A stretch of DNA of 5,636 nt. Source: Bacteroidetes bacterium 4572_114 (GTDB lineage: Bacteria > Bacteroidota > Bacteroidia > Bacteroidales > 4484-276). This document shows, one piece after another, positions 5,523-5,636 of the stretch. The notes under the pieces are model-generated. The model saw nothing but the letters and a program-made list of their open reading frames with translations, was not told the DNA's origin and made no database searches. The stretch is taken from assembly GCA_002254335.1 (NCBI GenBank), contig NIVA01000204.1, forward strand, positions 1-5,636. The letters run 5' to 3'. Positions within the stretch are counted from its first letter, which is position 1; every line of letters begins with the position of its first letter. The translations under genes and the position numbers were made by a program.

Positions 5523-5636
5523 ATATTTCCGGTGCCCTGCACCTCATCGTTTTTTTTGTTATCCTTATTTCTTTAACGTTTCAATTCCCGATCCATAAGG
5601 TTTTTGGGGCTGGATAGAACGATTTAATCACCCCGT
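5523..5636. other. Right-end segment without a recognisable gene
   Basis: No reading frame of useful length is open on either strand to the window edge. The minus strand from the edge has only short stretches, such as one ending MDRELKR then a stop. A small hairpin GGTGC-CCT-GCACC (5531-5543) is followed on the + strand after six bases by eight T (5550-5557), a weak terminator-like arrangement. On the minus strand that hairpin lies just before the proposed intron 5' end. Together with the intron fragment, the stretch 5283-5636 has no protein gene. Confidence 0.5.

Noticed and set aside
5531..5557. Intrinsic terminator on the plus strand
   Set aside because: The stem is only 5 bp with a 3-base loop, and the T-run starts six bases after it; no plus-strand gene is seen upstream.

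Overview
The window looks like chromosomal DNA from a member of the Bacteroidota, probably an uncultured Bacteroidales/Marinilabiliales-type lineage. The reasons are: perfect TAnnTTTG -7 boxes upstream of two genes, no clear Shine-Dalgarno sequences at the start codons, gene families typical of that phylum, and an intergenic region full of degenerate GGGTGTCGGATGCC-type and AAACCTG-type repeats. The organism call is an inference; no phylogenetic marker gene is present. Every gene that can be supported lies on the minus strand.

Layout in + coordinates. 1-410: N-terminal part of an IS1634-like transposase that runs off the left edge, with its own -7 box. 411-570: short spacer holding a 32-codon open stretch that resembles the end of a beta-barrel protein. 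571-2094: a complete 14-helix Wzx-like polysaccharide flippase. 2095-2614: a gene-free 520 bp region built from hairpins, two copies of a roughly 155 nt repeat unit, and a heptamer array that stops one base short of the next gene's stop codon. 2615-4747: a 710-residue protein joining a MarR-type winged helix, a GNAT acetyltransferase and an S41 (IRBP/TSPc-like) peptidase domain in one frame. 4748-4881: its upstream region, with a near-perfect 22 bp palindrome that is a good operator candidate. 4882-5282: a broken Rpn-type PD-(D/E)XK nuclease/transposase gene with its middle deleted and its frame shifted. About 5262-5519: a sequence resembling the 5' (domain I) end of a group II intron, fused to the Rpn remnant. 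5523-5636: no recognisable gene.

The most unusual item is the MarR-GNAT-S41 fusion. MarR-GNAT two-domain proteins and S41 peptidases are each familiar. Here the second begins almost exactly where the first should end, without linker or signal peptide, so a normally exported hydrolase fold is tied to a cytoplasmic DNA-binding regulator. The flanks (IS, degraded Rpn, intron fragment, repeat-filled spacer) are what a recombination-prone accessory locus looks like, and a deletion that fused two genes is a natural explanation. The genes do not form an obvious common pathway: the flippase has its own promoter and is separated from the fusion gene by the repeat region.
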